Below the pieces are notes generated by a model. It had not been told where the DNA came from and ran no database searches. It worked only from the letters and a program-made list of their open reading frames with translations. A DNA stretch of 64,000 bases, from contig NZ_CP046128.1 of assembly GCF_038738535.1 (NCBI RefSeq), forward strand, positions 1,550,001 to 1,614,000. Direction: 5' to 3'. Position numbers and translations under genes: made by a program. Positions 46,633 through 55,269 of the stretch are shown here, piece after piece. Position 1 is the first letter of the stretch, and every line of letters starts with the position of its first letter. Source of the DNA: Bacillus pumilus. GTDB taxonomy: Bacteria > Bacillota > Bacilli > Bacillales > Bacillaceae.

Positions 46633-47921
46633 CAGTGAAAACAATTCAATTCGACCAGCTGCAAGAAACGGTCTATCACGAAAAAATGGAGAGCGGACTT
46701 GACGTCTATGTGCTGCCAAAGCAAGGGTTTAACAAAACCTATGCGACCTTTACAACCAAATATGGCTCTGTCGATAACGAATTTGTGCCGCTTGGCAAAG
46801 AAGACATGATTCGAGTGCCTGACGGAATTGCCCATTTCTTAGAGCATAAACTGTTTGAAAAAGAAGATGGAGACGTATTTCATACATTTAGTAAGCAAGG
46901 AGCATCCGCAAACGCTTTTACAACGTTTACGAGAACAGCTTACTTATTCTCAAGTACCTCAAATGTCGAACAAAACCTTGAGACACTCATTGATTTTGTT
47001 CAAGAGCCTTATTTTACTGAAAAAACGGTCGAAAAAGAAAAAGGCATCATTGGCCAAGAGATTAACATGTATGATGACAATCCGGACTGGCGTTTATTCT
47101 TCGGTCTGATTGAAAATCTATATCAAGAGCATCCCGTGAGAATTGATATTGCTGGAACAGTAGAAAGTATTGCTCCGATTACAAAAGATCATTTGTATGA
47201 ATGCTATGAAACGTTCTATCACCCGAGCAATATGCTTCTATTTGTTGTCGGTCCCGTTGATCCAAAGCAAATATTAGATCAAGTCAGAGCGAATCAGGCG
47301 AAAAAGCCATTTACAGACCAGCCAGAGATCAAACGAAAAGACATCAATGAGCCTGAAGGTGTGTACCGAAAAGAATACGAACTTCCTATGAACGTACAAG
47401 GCTCGAAATGTATGTTCGGGTTGAAAACAAAGAATCCTCATAAAAAAGGAAATCAGCTGCTAAAACATGAGCTCGGGATGAATCTCATTTTAGAGACGCT
47501 GTTTGGTAAAAGCTCCTTACAATATGAACAAATGTATGAAAAAGGCTTAATTGATGAGACCTTCAGCTACGATTATACGGAAGAAGGCGGCTTTGGCTTC
47601 ACGTCCGTTGGCGGAGATACAAATGATCCTGATCAACTGGCAAAAGAATTAAAAGAAACCCTTCTTCAAGCAAAGAACCTGATGTCAGAAGAAAAAATTG
47701 AGCTAGCGCGCAAGAAGAAAATCGGCAGCTTTTTAAAAGCCATGAACTCTCCCGAATACATTGCGAACCAATTCACTCGATATGCATTTTTAGACATGAG
47801 CTTATTTGATGTCGTGACCATGCTGGAACAAATCCAATTAGCCGACATTCAGCAAATTTTAGAGGAAGAAATTGATGAAGAACGGATGTCCGTTTTCAAA
47901 GTCGTCCCGAAAACAAAATAA
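46629..47921 (+). CDS. ymfH: M16-family zinc protease YmfH, active subunit
   Basis: A 430-residue partner of YmfF. It has the intact inverted zinc motif HFLEH (near residue 68, GIAHFLEHKLFE) and the downstream Glu in EKGIIGQEINMYDDNPDW. The N-terminal ATG overlaps the ymfF stop, and the C-terminal lobe ends in VFKVVPKTK. Related two-gene M16 pairs process peptides or signal-like substrates. The function in Bacillus is not firmly defined, and the two flanking MMPL exporters raise the possibility of a shared substrate. Confidence 0.93.
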   Translation: MTVKTIQFDQLQETVYHEKMESGLDVYVLPKQGFNKTYATFTTKYGSVDNEFVPLGKEDMIRVPDGIAHFLEHKLFEKEDGDVFHTFSKQGASANAFTTFTRTAYLFSSTSNVEQNLETLIDFVQEPYFTEKTVEKEKGIIGQEINMYDDNPDWRLFFGLIENLYQEHPVRIDIAGTVESIAPITKDHLYECYETFYHPSNMLLFVVGPVDPKQILDQVRANQAKKPFTDQPEIKRKDINEPEGVYRKEYELPMNVQGSKCMFGLKTKNPHKKGNQLLKHELGMNLILETLFGKSSLQYEQMYEKGLIDETFSYDYTEEGGFGFTSVGGDTNDPDQLAKELKETLLQAKNLMSEEKIELARKKKIGSFLKAMNSPEYIANQFTRYAFLDMSLFDVVTMLEQIQLADIQQILEEEIDEERMSVFKVVPKTK

Positions 47922-47930
47922 ATAAAAAAA

Positions 47931-47963
47931 GACAAACTCAGATCAAATGAGTTTGTCTTTTTT
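47931..47963 (+). terminator. Terminator after ymfH
   Basis: A perfect 10-bp stem, GACAAACTCA (47931-47940) and TGAGTTTGTC (47948-47957), followed by TTTTTT. Confidence 0.9.
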
Positions 47964-48004
47964 ATGTCTAATTGATAAAAGCATGTTATTAGTGAGGATT
48001 TTCA

Positions 48005-48060
48005 TTGACAATCAATTTGTTCGTTAGTTAAACTCTTTAATAGTTAAACACTTAAACTAA
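48005..48060 (+). promoter_or_regulatory. Promoter and operator array of the marR-MMPL operon
   Basis: TTGACA (48005-48010) is a consensus -35; the -10 is weak. Three AGTTAAAC-type sites follow: TAGTTAAACTC (48025-48035), TAGTTAAACAC (48041-48051) and TTAAACTA (48052-48059). The first two differ from the palindrome TAGTTAAACTA, found at the first MMPL promoter, by one or two bases. This looks like autoregulation by the MarR protein encoded just downstream. Confidence 0.65.
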
Positions 48061-48073
48061 AAAGGAGCAGCGT

Positions 48074-48550
48074 ATGGAACAAAATAAAATTGCACAGCTC
48101 ATTCAGAGATATGCAGACGTCTATCTCATGATGGAAAAAAAGGTATCGAGTATGATCACGGAAAAGCTTGATAAAGAGCTGACGCTTGATCAGTATTACT
48201 CGCTTCGATACATCAATTTACATCCTGGATGTACATCAACTGACCTTGCAAATGTATGTAATGTGAACAAAAGTGCTGTAACCTCCATGACAAATCGTCT
48301 TTTTACGAAAAACTATATTGTCCGTGAGCACGATCAAGCCGATCGAAGAAATGTTCACCTATACGTCACGCCAGAGGGCAAAGACGTGGTCAGCCGAATG
48401 GAAAAGCAGCTTCAGGATCTAGTTCGATCTTATTTTGAAAAGCTGGAAGAAAAAGAAATGGAATCATTTATTCAAACATATGAAAAGATCTATCAAGTGA
48501 TCATCGAAGAGGAGGCACAAAGTACTAATGAGAGCAATCATAAAGGGTAG
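48074..48550 (+). CDS. MarR-family transcriptional regulator (YdgG-like)
   Basis: A 158-residue winged-helix regulator. The recognition region reads STDLANVCNVNKSAVTSMTNRLFTKNYI (about 57-84), followed by the wing with DQADRRNVHLYVTPEGKD (about 89-106). It shares a transcript with the downstream MMPL exporter and overlaps it by 23 bases. Such regulators usually repress their neighbour until a toxic or phenolic ligand binds. The operator array at 48025-48059 and the matching site at 41839 suggest control of both MMPL genes. The ATG follows AAAGGAGCAG. Confidence 0.92.
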   Translation: MEQNKIAQLIQRYADVYLMMEKKVSSMITEKLDKELTLDQYYSLRYINLHPGCTSTDLANVCNVNKSAVTSMTNRLFTKNYIVREHDQADRRNVHLYVTPEGKDVVSRMEKQLQDLVRSYFEKLEEKEMESFIQTYEKIYQVIIEEEAQSTNESNHKG

Positions 48551-51500
48551 ATGGCTGATCACGATTCTATGGATCGTATTAGCGGCAGTGTTACTCATCA
48601 CCGCTCCTAATATGGCGCAATTAACAAAAGAAAAAGGGCAAATTTCTGTACCAGACGGCTATCCGTCCTCATATGCGGATCAGTTATTAAAGAAAATGTC
48701 TGAAAACGGCGATACAGAAAAATCAATCGTCATTGTCTTTCAAGAAAAGAACATCGTAAAAGAAAGAGAAACATCTTTAAAAAAGGCAATGGAGATTATA
48801 GAAAAAGATCAAGATCTTCATGTAGAGGACATCACTTCTTATTTTGAAGCCAATAAAGATATCAAAAAACAAATGCTCTCTAAAGATGAAACAACGCTTC
48901 TTGTTCCAGTTACATATGACTCAAACAAAATCAAAGCTTCTGATTTTAAAGAAAAAGTCAATGAAAAGCTGAAGAGCTTAAATCTGACATTTGAAATGAC
49001 AGGACAGCCATTAATTGATGATGATGTGATCACAAGCTCGCAAGAAGGTCTGAAGAAAACAGAGTTCATTACGATTGGGTTTATTCTCATCGTCCTTGTC
49101 CTTGTCTTTAGATCAGCTGTGGCGCCTTTCGTTCCGTTAGTCGCAGTAGCTCTGTCTTACTTGGTGAGTCAATCCATCGTGGCTTATTTAGTCAAATATC
49201 TCGACTTCCCGCTCTCGACCTTTACCCAAATCTTCATGGTCGCGATCATGTTTGGAATAGGAACGGACTACTGCATTCTGCTTCTCAGCCGCTTTAAAGA
49301 AGAGATCGCACACGGTAAAGATAAAATTGAGGCGATTCTGATTACGTATAAAACAGCAGGAAAGACCGTTTTATTCAGCGGAATTGCTGTGCTGATCGGT
49401 TTTACCTGTATAGGCCTGGCGCAATTCCAGCTCTATAAATCAGCTGTTGCAGTAGCAGTTGGTGTCGCTGTGCTGATTGTGGCGCTTCTCACGATTGTTC
49501 CGTTCTTTATGGCGGTTTTAGGAAAAGTGTTATTTTGGCCGATTAAAGGTGATATTGCTCATCCGCAGTCAAAAATGTGGGAAACAGCAGGACGCTTTTC
49601 CTTTAAGAAACCACTTTTTAGTTTATTAATCGTAGGAATCATTACGCTTCCGCCCATTCTCATGTATAAAGGAACGCTTTCGTATAACAGCTTAGATGAA
49701 ATCGGTAATAAATACGAATCAGTCAATGCATTCAATACCATTTCTGACAAATTTGGGCCAGGAGAAGCACTGCCGGCAACGATTGTCGTGAAATCAGCTG
49801 ATTTGTTAGACAACAATAAAGGATTGATTGCCGTTGAAAAGCTCAGCCGTGCAATTGAACAAACAGATGGCGTAAGTAAAGTGAGAAGTGCGACACGTCC
49901 TGTCGGTAAAGGGCTGAGTGATCTGTACGTGAAATCACAAGCCAAAGAGCTGAATACCGGACTTGATAAAAGCAATGAAGGCTTGAAAAAAATCCAAGAT
50001 GCACTGACGACAATGAGTAAATCTATTGAAGATCAAACGCCGCAGATCAAATCATCTGGAAAAGGCATTAACCAGCTGATTTCTGGCACTGAATCAGTAC
50101 AAACAGGCATTCAAAATGTCGAGAAAATGTTAAGAAAACTGCAAAGCGGAATCGATCAAAACAAAAACGGTGTAGCAGAGATTAAAGAAAAAATTAAAAG
50201 TGCGAAAAAGGAATTAACGGCTCAAGTCGCACAAGTGAATCAGCAAGTGTCGCTGTATAAAAGCATTTCCAAAGAATTAAAGGCAGCATTAGCGCAAGTT
50301 GATACGTCATCCTCTGCCGCAGCGGATGTAAAAGCATTAATCACACAAGCAAATAAACAATTTAGTACACTCGAAAAACAAATTCCGCAGGTAAAAGAAA
50401 ATCAATCGTATCAAGCCATCAAAGCTTCATATAATGAACTTTCTACGACCTTGCAAGAAGGGGCGAAACAGGCAGACAGCTATGCCAAACAAGCAAAAGA
50501 AGCCAAAAAACAGCTTGAAGCAGCGGATGCCTTTATCGCAAAAGCTTCAGAGCAGCAGAAAGTCTTGACGAGTCAAATCGATGAGCTCATTGCTGGCTTA
50601 GACGCAATTGAAACTGGACTTGATCAAACGTCTAAAGGTCAAGGACAGTTAGCTGATAATATGCCGAAGCTTGCAAATGGAGCTGGCAAAGTGATTGATG
50701 GTCAAAAACAAATGAAAGAAAAGATTGGCGGCTTTGGTGATGACCTGACCAAGCTGACAGATGGGCTGAACAAAAGCGCAAGTGGACTGGAGAAAATTTC
50801 AAGCGGGTTAATGGGTGCAGGTGACTACTTAGACGAACTGAAAAATGCACCAGATCAAGACATGGCCGGCTGGTTTATCCCAAAAGACGTGCTGAAAAAT
50901 AAAGCATTCAAGCAAGTATTTGATTCATACATGTCGGATGACCGCAAGATGACAAAAATTGATGTCATTTTAGAAAAAAATCCATATGGCAATGAAGCCT
51001 TGTCGACGATCAAACAAGTAGAAGCTTCTGTCGAGCGGGCACTTCCTGAAACGAACCTAAAAGATGCATCATTCGGCGTTTCAGGTGTATCAAGTATGAA
51101 CGCTGATTTAAAACAGCTGTCAGACCAAGATTTCAATAAGACGGTTCTTTACATGATGATCGGTATTTTCCTCATCCTGGTGATCCTGTTCCGTTCGCTT
51201 GTTATGCCGCTGTACTTGGTAGGTTCACTTATTTTGACTTACTTTACAGCTATCGGGATGACAGAATTTATTTTCACCCATTTCTTCGGATACCCGGGCA
51301 TTAACTGGGCTGTTCCATTCTTTGGATTTGTCATATTAATGGCGCTCGGAGTCGATTATTCGATTTTCTTAATGGAGCGGTTCAATGAATACAAAACAAA
51401 AGACATTCAGTTTGCTATGACCGAATCAATGAAGAATATGGGCTCTGTCATTATGTCTGCTGCTGTTATTTTGGCAGGAACCTTTGCAGCAATGCTTCCT

Positions 51501-51647
51501 TCAGGAGTGCTGTCTCTCCTGCAGATTGCAACACTTGTTCTAACAGGACTTTTGCTGTACGCACTTGTTGTGCTACCATTGTTCGTACCTGTGATGGTGA
51601 AATTGTTCGGATCAGCTAACTGGTTCCCATTTAAACGAAAAGAATAG
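48528..51647 (+). CDS. MMPL/RND-superfamily exporter (YdgH-like), second copy
   Basis: A 1039-residue transporter strongly similar over its length to the one at 42091. The same elements appear in order: N-terminal helix, first external domain, helix block with IFMVAIMFGIGTDYCILLLS (near 235-255), long external coiled-coil region (about 380-845), and second block with ALGVDYSIFLMERFNE. The external part is Ala/Lys/Gln-rich here (for example AKQAKEAKKQLEAADAFI) and diverges most between the copies, suggesting different substrates or partners. The start codon lies within marR, with GAGGAGG inside that gene as the ribosome-binding site. ymfI follows after 28 bases. Confidence 0.92.
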   Translation: MRAIIKGRWLITILWIVLAAVLLITAPNMAQLTKEKGQISVPDGYPSSYADQLLKKMSENGDTEKSIVIVFQEKNIVKERETSLKKAMEIIEKDQDLHVEDITSYFEANKDIKKQMLSKDETTLLVPVTYDSNKIKASDFKEKVNEKLKSLNLTFEMTGQPLIDDDVITSSQEGLKKTEFITIGFILIVLVLVFRSAVAPFVPLVAVALSYLVSQSIVAYLVKYLDFPLSTFTQIFMVAIMFGIGTDYCILLLSRFKEEIAHGKDKIEAILITYKTAGKTVLFSGIAVLIGFTCIGLAQFQLYKSAVAVAVGVAVLIVALLTIVPFFMAVLGKVLFWPIKGDIAHPQSKMWETAGRFSFKKPLFSLLIVGIITLPPILMYKGTLSYNSLDEIGNKYESVNAFNTISDKFGPGEALPATIVVKSADLLDNNKGLIAVEKLSRAIEQTDGVSKVRSATRPVGKGLSDLYVKSQAKELNTGLDKSNEGLKKIQDALTTMSKSIEDQTPQIKSSGKGINQLISGTESVQTGIQNVEKMLRKLQSGIDQNKNGVAEIKEKIKSAKKELTAQVAQVNQQVSLYKSISKELKAALAQVDTSSSAAADVKALITQANKQFSTLEKQIPQVKENQSYQAIKASYNELSTTLQEGAKQADSYAKQAKEAKKQLEAADAFIAKASEQQKVLTSQIDELIAGLDAIETGLDQTSKGQGQLADNMPKLANGAGKVIDGQKQMKEKIGGFGDDLTKLTDGLNKSASGLEKISSGLMGAGDYLDELKNAPDQDMAGWFIPKDVLKNKAFKQVFDSYMSDDRKMTKIDVILEKNPYGNEALSTIKQVEASVERALPETNLKDASFGVSGVSSMNADLKQLSDQDFNKTVLYMMIGIFLILVILFRSLVMPLYLVGSLILTYFTAIGMTEFIFTHFFGYPGINWAVPFFGFVILMALGVDYSIFLMERFNEYKTKDIQFAMTESMKNMGSVIMSAAVILAGTFAAMLPSGVLSLLQIATLVLTGLLLYALVVLPLFVPVMVKLFGSANWFPFKRKE

Positions 51648-51675
51648 ATATTTCAAATAGAAAGTAGGAATCCAT

Positions 51676-52407
51676 GTGATGAGTCGTTGGGCGCTGATAA
51701 CAGGTGCCAGTGGCGGGATTGGGCAGGCTGCAGCCAAAAAGCTTGCCCAAAAAGGCTGCCACGTGATGCTCCATTATCACAAAAATGAACAGGCAGCCGT
51801 GCAGCTTGCCGCTCAGCTGGAAGAAACATGTCATATTCAGACGCACGTCGTTCAAGCGGATTTAGCTAAAATGGGCGGAGCAGATGAGCTCGTCAGCCGT
51901 CTGCCTGTATCCCCAGATATTCTTGTATTAAATAGCGGTAAAAGTCATGTCGGATTAGTGACAGATACAGAAAAAGATGTATTAGCCAGTATGGTGCAGC
52001 TGCATGTCACAAGTCCATATGAGCTCACCCAACACCTATTGCCAGCCATGATTCAAAAAAAAGCAGGTCATATTGTTGTAGTAAGCTCGATATGGGGAGA
52101 AACAGGTGCATCGTGTGAAGTGCTGTACAGCATGGTGAAGGGAGCGCAAAATGCGTTTATTAAAGGTCTGGCAAAAGAGCTTGCCCCAAGTGGAATTAGA
52201 GCAAATGCTGTTTCGCCAGGTGCTGTCCGTACAGACATGATGAAAAGCTTCACACAAGAAGATATTGCAATGCTTGAGGAAGAAATCCCGCTTGGCCGGC
52301 TTGCATCACCTGAGGAGATTGCAAATGTCATTTGGTTTCTCGCCTCAAAGCAGTCAAGTTATATGACAGGTCAAATTTTATCCGTTAATGGCGGCTGGTA
52401 CTGTTAA
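51676..52407 (+). CDS. ymfI: Short-chain dehydrogenase/reductase YmfI
   Basis: A 243-residue SDR oxidoreductase. It has the cofactor motif TGASGGIG (near residue 9), SS in VVVSSIWGE (catalytic Ser), the YSMVK catalytic Tyr-Lys pair and SPGAVRTDMM, ending SVNGGWYC. The pattern resembles FabG-type 3-oxoacyl reductases, but the substrate is unknown. The start is GTG 51676 or the adjacent ATG 51679 after TAGGAA. It may be read from the upstream MMPL transcript, since no terminator lies between. Confidence 0.92.
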   Translation: MMSRWALITGASGGIGQAAAKKLAQKGCHVMLHYHKNEQAAVQLAAQLEETCHIQTHVVQADLAKMGGADELVSRLPVSPDILVLNSGKSHVGLVTDTEKDVLASMVQLHVTSPYELTQHLLPAMIQKKAGHIVVVSSIWGETGASCEVLYSMVKGAQNAFIKGLAKELAPSGIRANAVSPGAVRTDMMKSFTQEDIAMLEEEIPLGRLASPEEIANVIWFLASKQSSYMTGQILSVNGGWYC

Positions 52408-52480
52408 AAAACGTGTATAATTCGTCTCTCCATGACAAAAGCTATGGCTGTAATTCATCTTTTCGAATGGAGGAATCGAC

Positions 52481-52738
52481 ATGTCAGTACTTGAGAACTG
52501 GGACCATTGGAAAAACTTTTTAGGTGACCGTTTAAATCATGCGCAGGATAAAGGTTTAAAAGATGATACCATCAATAACCTTGCGTATGAAATTGGCGGA
52601 TATTTAGCTAACGAAGTTGAAGCAAAGAACGAGCAAGAAAGAGTACTTGCTGACCTTTGGAGCGTTGCATCAGAAGATGAGCAGCGCGCTATTGCCAATA
52701 TGATGGTCAAGCTGGTTGAAAATAATAGCTCGCACTAA
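52481..52738 (+). CDS. ymfJ: DUF3243 family protein YmfJ
   Basis: An 85-residue, mostly helical acidic protein of unknown function, matching YmfJ by place and sequence (LENWDHWKNFLGDRLNHAQ). No membrane segment or catalytic motif is seen. The ATG follows ATGGAGGAATC. It ends at a strong terminator. A forespore-related role has been suggested for relatives, but nothing in this sequence shows it. Confidence 0.9.
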   Translation: MSVLENWDHWKNFLGDRLNHAQDKGLKDDTINNLAYEIGGYLANEVEAKNEQERVLADLWSVASEDEQRAIANMMVKLVENNSSH

Positions 52739-52740
52739 AC

Positions 52741-52775
52741 AAAAAGAGGGGTCGTTTGTGCCTCTCTTTTTATTT
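52741..52775 (+). terminator. Terminator after ymfJ
   Basis: AAAAAGAGGG pairs with CCTCTCTTTTT across a roughly 10-base loop, followed by ATTTT. Confidence 0.8.
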
Positions 52776-52797
52776 TAACCGTTTAGCAACATTGTGC

Positions 52798-52826
52798 TTT
52801 CTAAAAATGTGAAAATGCTTTATGAT
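52798..52826 (+). promoter_or_regulatory. Weak promoter candidate of ymfK
   Basis: TATGAT (52821-52826) lies 17 bases after TTTCTA (52798-52803). The -10 is good, the -35 poor. Confidence 0.35.
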
Positions 52827-52869
52827 AAAGGAAGGTAAAAATTTGCCACAATGAAGGGGGTAATATCAT

Positions 52870-53661
52870 TTGGCAAAGCTCGAATGGTATTTTGAATATG
52901 AGATACAGGTAAACCGTCCCGGACTATTAGGAGACATTTCTTCTCTAATGGGGATGCTTTCAATTAATATTGTGACAATTAATGGTGTTGATGTATCAAG
53001 ACGCGGAATGCTTTTGCGCTGTGACCACACAGATCAAATTAAGCGCCTTGAATCAATTTTAAATACAATGGAAACGATAAAAGTAACGAAATTAAGACAG
53101 CCAAAACTTCGTGACCGCTTAGCGGTTCGTCACGGCAGATATATTCAGCGTGATGCGGATGACAAAAAGACGTTCCGTTTTGAAAGGGACGAGCTTGGTC
53201 TTCTTGTAGATTTTATGGCTGAACTATTTAAAAAAGAAGGACATAAATTGATTGGGATTCGCGGGATGCCGCGTGTCGGAAAAACAGAATCAATTGTGGC
53301 TTCAAGTGTATGTGCCAGTAAGAGATGGCTTTTTGTATCGTCCACTCTTTTGAAACAGACGATCCGAAGTCAGCTGATTGCGGATGAATACAGCCCAGAT
53401 AACGTCTTTATTATTGATGGGATTGTGTCGACGCGAAGAGGTTCTGAGAAGCACTTGCAGCTTTTAAGAGAAATTATGAGACTGCCGGCAACGAAGGTGG
53501 TTGAGCATCCAGACATCTTTATTCAAAATTCAGAATATACAATGGATGATTTCGACTATATCATTGAATTGCGTAATAGTGCAGATGAAGAGATTACATA
53601 TGAGCACGCTGAAGAACCACAAGTGTTTGATCATTCTGGTTTTTCTGGCTTCGATTTTTAA
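52870..53661 (+). CDS. ymfK: DUF3388 protein YmfK with ACT-like and P-loop motifs
   Basis: A 263-residue protein of uncharacterised family DUF3388. Residues 5-75 look like an ACT domain (YEIQVNRPGLLGDISSLMGML, then NIVTINGVDVSRRGMLLR). A Walker A-like sequence, GMPRVGKTES, lies near residues 131-140, with a plausible Walker B, VFIIDG, near 178-183. A small-molecule-sensing ATPase or GTPase is therefore a reasonable inference, not an established function. The start is TTG 52870 after AAGGGGGTAA. The end lies 23 bases before rodZ, so co-transcription is likely. Confidence 0.88.
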   Translation: MAKLEWYFEYEIQVNRPGLLGDISSLMGMLSINIVTINGVDVSRRGMLLRCDHTDQIKRLESILNTMETIKVTKLRQPKLRDRLAVRHGRYIQRDADDKKTFRFERDELGLLVDFMAELFKKEGHKLIGIRGMPRVGKTESIVASSVCASKRWLFVSSTLLKQTIRSQLIADEYSPDNVFIIDGIVSTRRGSEKHLQLLREIMRLPATKVVEHPDIFIQNSEYTMDDFDYIIELRNSADEEITYEHAEEPQVFDHSGFSGFDF

Positions 53662-53684
53662 TATGGTAATGGTAGGTGTTTGTT

Positions 53685-54596
53685 TTGACTGAATTGGGAA
53701 AACGGCTCATTGAGGCCAGAGAGGAAAAAGGGATGTCGCTGGAGGATCTTCAGACGGTGACCAAAATCCAAAAGCGCTACTTGCTAGCAATCGAACAAGG
53801 AAACTATGATATTATTCCAGGTAAATTTTACGTCAGAGCGTTTATTAAACAATATGCCGAAGCCGTTGGACTAAATCCTGAACAATTGTTCGAAGAATTT
53901 CGTAAAGATGTACCGAGCACGTATAACGATGAAGTATCTGATAAATTAGCAAATATTAAGCCGCAAAGAGAGCTGCCAAAGCCTGCCTCGAAGGTGCTTG
54001 AGCTGCTGCCGACCATCTTGATTATTGGAGGCGTCCTTGTGGTCATCGCGATCATTTATGTAATTGTGCAGGCGGTCAATCATGATAGCGGGCAGAAGAA
54101 CAATCAGACGGCTCCTCAGCAGTCAGAATCTAAATATGAAGTATCTGAGGATTCATCTCTTGCAAAGGATCAAAAGAAAAAAGAAAAAGCTTCGTCAGAT
54201 GATCAAGAAAAATCACTTAAAAAAGATGACTCATCAAAGGATTCATCCAAAGACGATGAAACGGTCTCTTTGAAGGCAACGAATACGGAAGGCTCAACGA
54301 CAACGTATGAAGTGTCAGGTGCAGATGAGATGGAGTTAACCATTTCTGCAACAAAAGCTTCATGGCTGCGCGTCAGAGACGAATCTGGAAAAGTGCTGAA
54401 GATGGGTGAACTAAAAGATGGCGAATCGTTTAAAACAGACTTGTCTGAGCTCTCTCAGGTCGATATCCGTCTAGGCAATGCGACTGGAATTGATATCAAG
54501 GTGAATGACGAAACGCTTAAGTACGAATTAGACCCTAAAAACACCATGACACAAAACATTGTGATTGTGAATAAAGGAAAGGAAAAGTCATCTTAA
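53685..54596 (+). CDS. rodZ: Cytoskeletal protein RodZ (YmfM)
   Basis: A 303-residue bitopic membrane protein that links MreB filaments to the cell-wall elongation machinery. The N-terminal helix-turn-helix domain (about 1-70) reads LGKRLIEAREEKGMSLEDLQ, then QKRYLLAIEQGNYDIIPG and FYVRAFIKQYA. One transmembrane helix (about 107-131) is followed by a long Lys/Asp/Ser-rich linker and an external beta domain from about 205. The start is TTG 53685 behind GGTAGGTG; the GTG at 53676 overlaps that site. Confidence 0.93.
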   Translation: MTELGKRLIEAREEKGMSLEDLQTVTKIQKRYLLAIEQGNYDIIPGKFYVRAFIKQYAEAVGLNPEQLFEEFRKDVPSTYNDEVSDKLANIKPQRELPKPASKVLELLPTILIIGGVLVVIAIIYVIVQAVNHDSGQKNNQTAPQQSESKYEVSEDSSLAKDQKKKEKASSDDQEKSLKKDDSSKDSSKDDETVSLKATNTEGSTTTYEVSGADEMELTISATKASWLRVRDESGKVLKMGELKDGESFKTDLSELSQVDIRLGNATGIDIKVNDETLKYELDPKNTMTQNIVIVNKGKEKSS

Positions 54597-54620
54597 GCAA
54601 GTAGATGACTTTTCTTTTGT
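54581..54620 (+). terminator. Terminator after rodZ
   Basis: GAAAAGTCATC pairs with GATGACTTTTC, overlapping the rodZ stop, followed by TTTTGTT. Confidence 0.8.
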
Positions 54621-54671
54621 TCCTACTATTATATATACATAAAAAAATGGCTTATTGGAGGATTGAATTTC

Positions 54672-55253
54672 ATGTTTAACTTACCGAATAAAATAACTCT
54701 TTCTAGGATCGCCTTGATCCCTGTTTTTATGATCATTATGCTTGCACCTTTAGATTGGGGTGTTGCGCGTTTTGGTAACGTCAGCATCGAAGTGACGCAT
54801 CTTGTTGGAGCAATTCTGTTTATTGTCGCTTCGACAACTGACTGGATTGATGGGTACTATGCGCGTAAACTGAACTTAGTGACAAACTTTGGTAAATTTT
54901 TAGATCCGCTTGCAGATAAATTGCTTGTTTCAGCTGCTTTAATTATACTTGTTCAATACAACCTCACACCGGCATGGATGGCGATTGTGATCATTAGCCG
55001 TGAATTTGCTGTAACCGGTCTAAGGCTTGTATTAGCCGGAGGCGGTGAAGTGGTAGCAGCTAATATGCTTGGAAAAGTGAAAACATGGGCGCAAATCATT
55101 GCGATTTCAGCACTTCTATTGCATAACCTGCCATTTGAACTTGTATCATTCCCGTTTGGTGACCTTGCGATGTGGGTAGCAGTGTTCTTCACTGTTGTGT
55201 CAGGCTGGGATTACTTTGCAAAAAACTGGGAAGCTTTAAAGAATTCTAACTAA
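54672..55253 (+). CDS. pgsA: Phosphatidylglycerophosphate synthase
   Basis: An essential integral membrane enzyme, 193 residues, that transfers glycerol 3-phosphate onto CDP-diacylglycerol to start phosphatidylglycerol synthesis. The CDP-alcohol phosphotransferase signature is complete at [20 protein letters not shown] and FLDPLADK (near residues 56-85). Several membrane helices flank it. The start is ATG 54672, 8 bases after TTGGAGGAT, not the upstream TTG at 54663. cinA follows closely. Confidence 0.97.
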   Translation: MFNLPNKITLSRIALIPVFMIIMLAPLDWGVARFGNVSIEVTHLVGAILFIVASTTDWIDGYYARKLNLVTNFGKFLDPLADKLLVSAALIILVQYNLTPAWMAIVIISREFAVTGLRLVLAGGGEVVAANMLGKVKTWAQIIAISALLLHNLPFELVSFPFGDLAMWVAVFFTVVSGWDYFAKNWEALKNSN

Positions 55254-55269
55254 AAAGGACGTGTACGCT

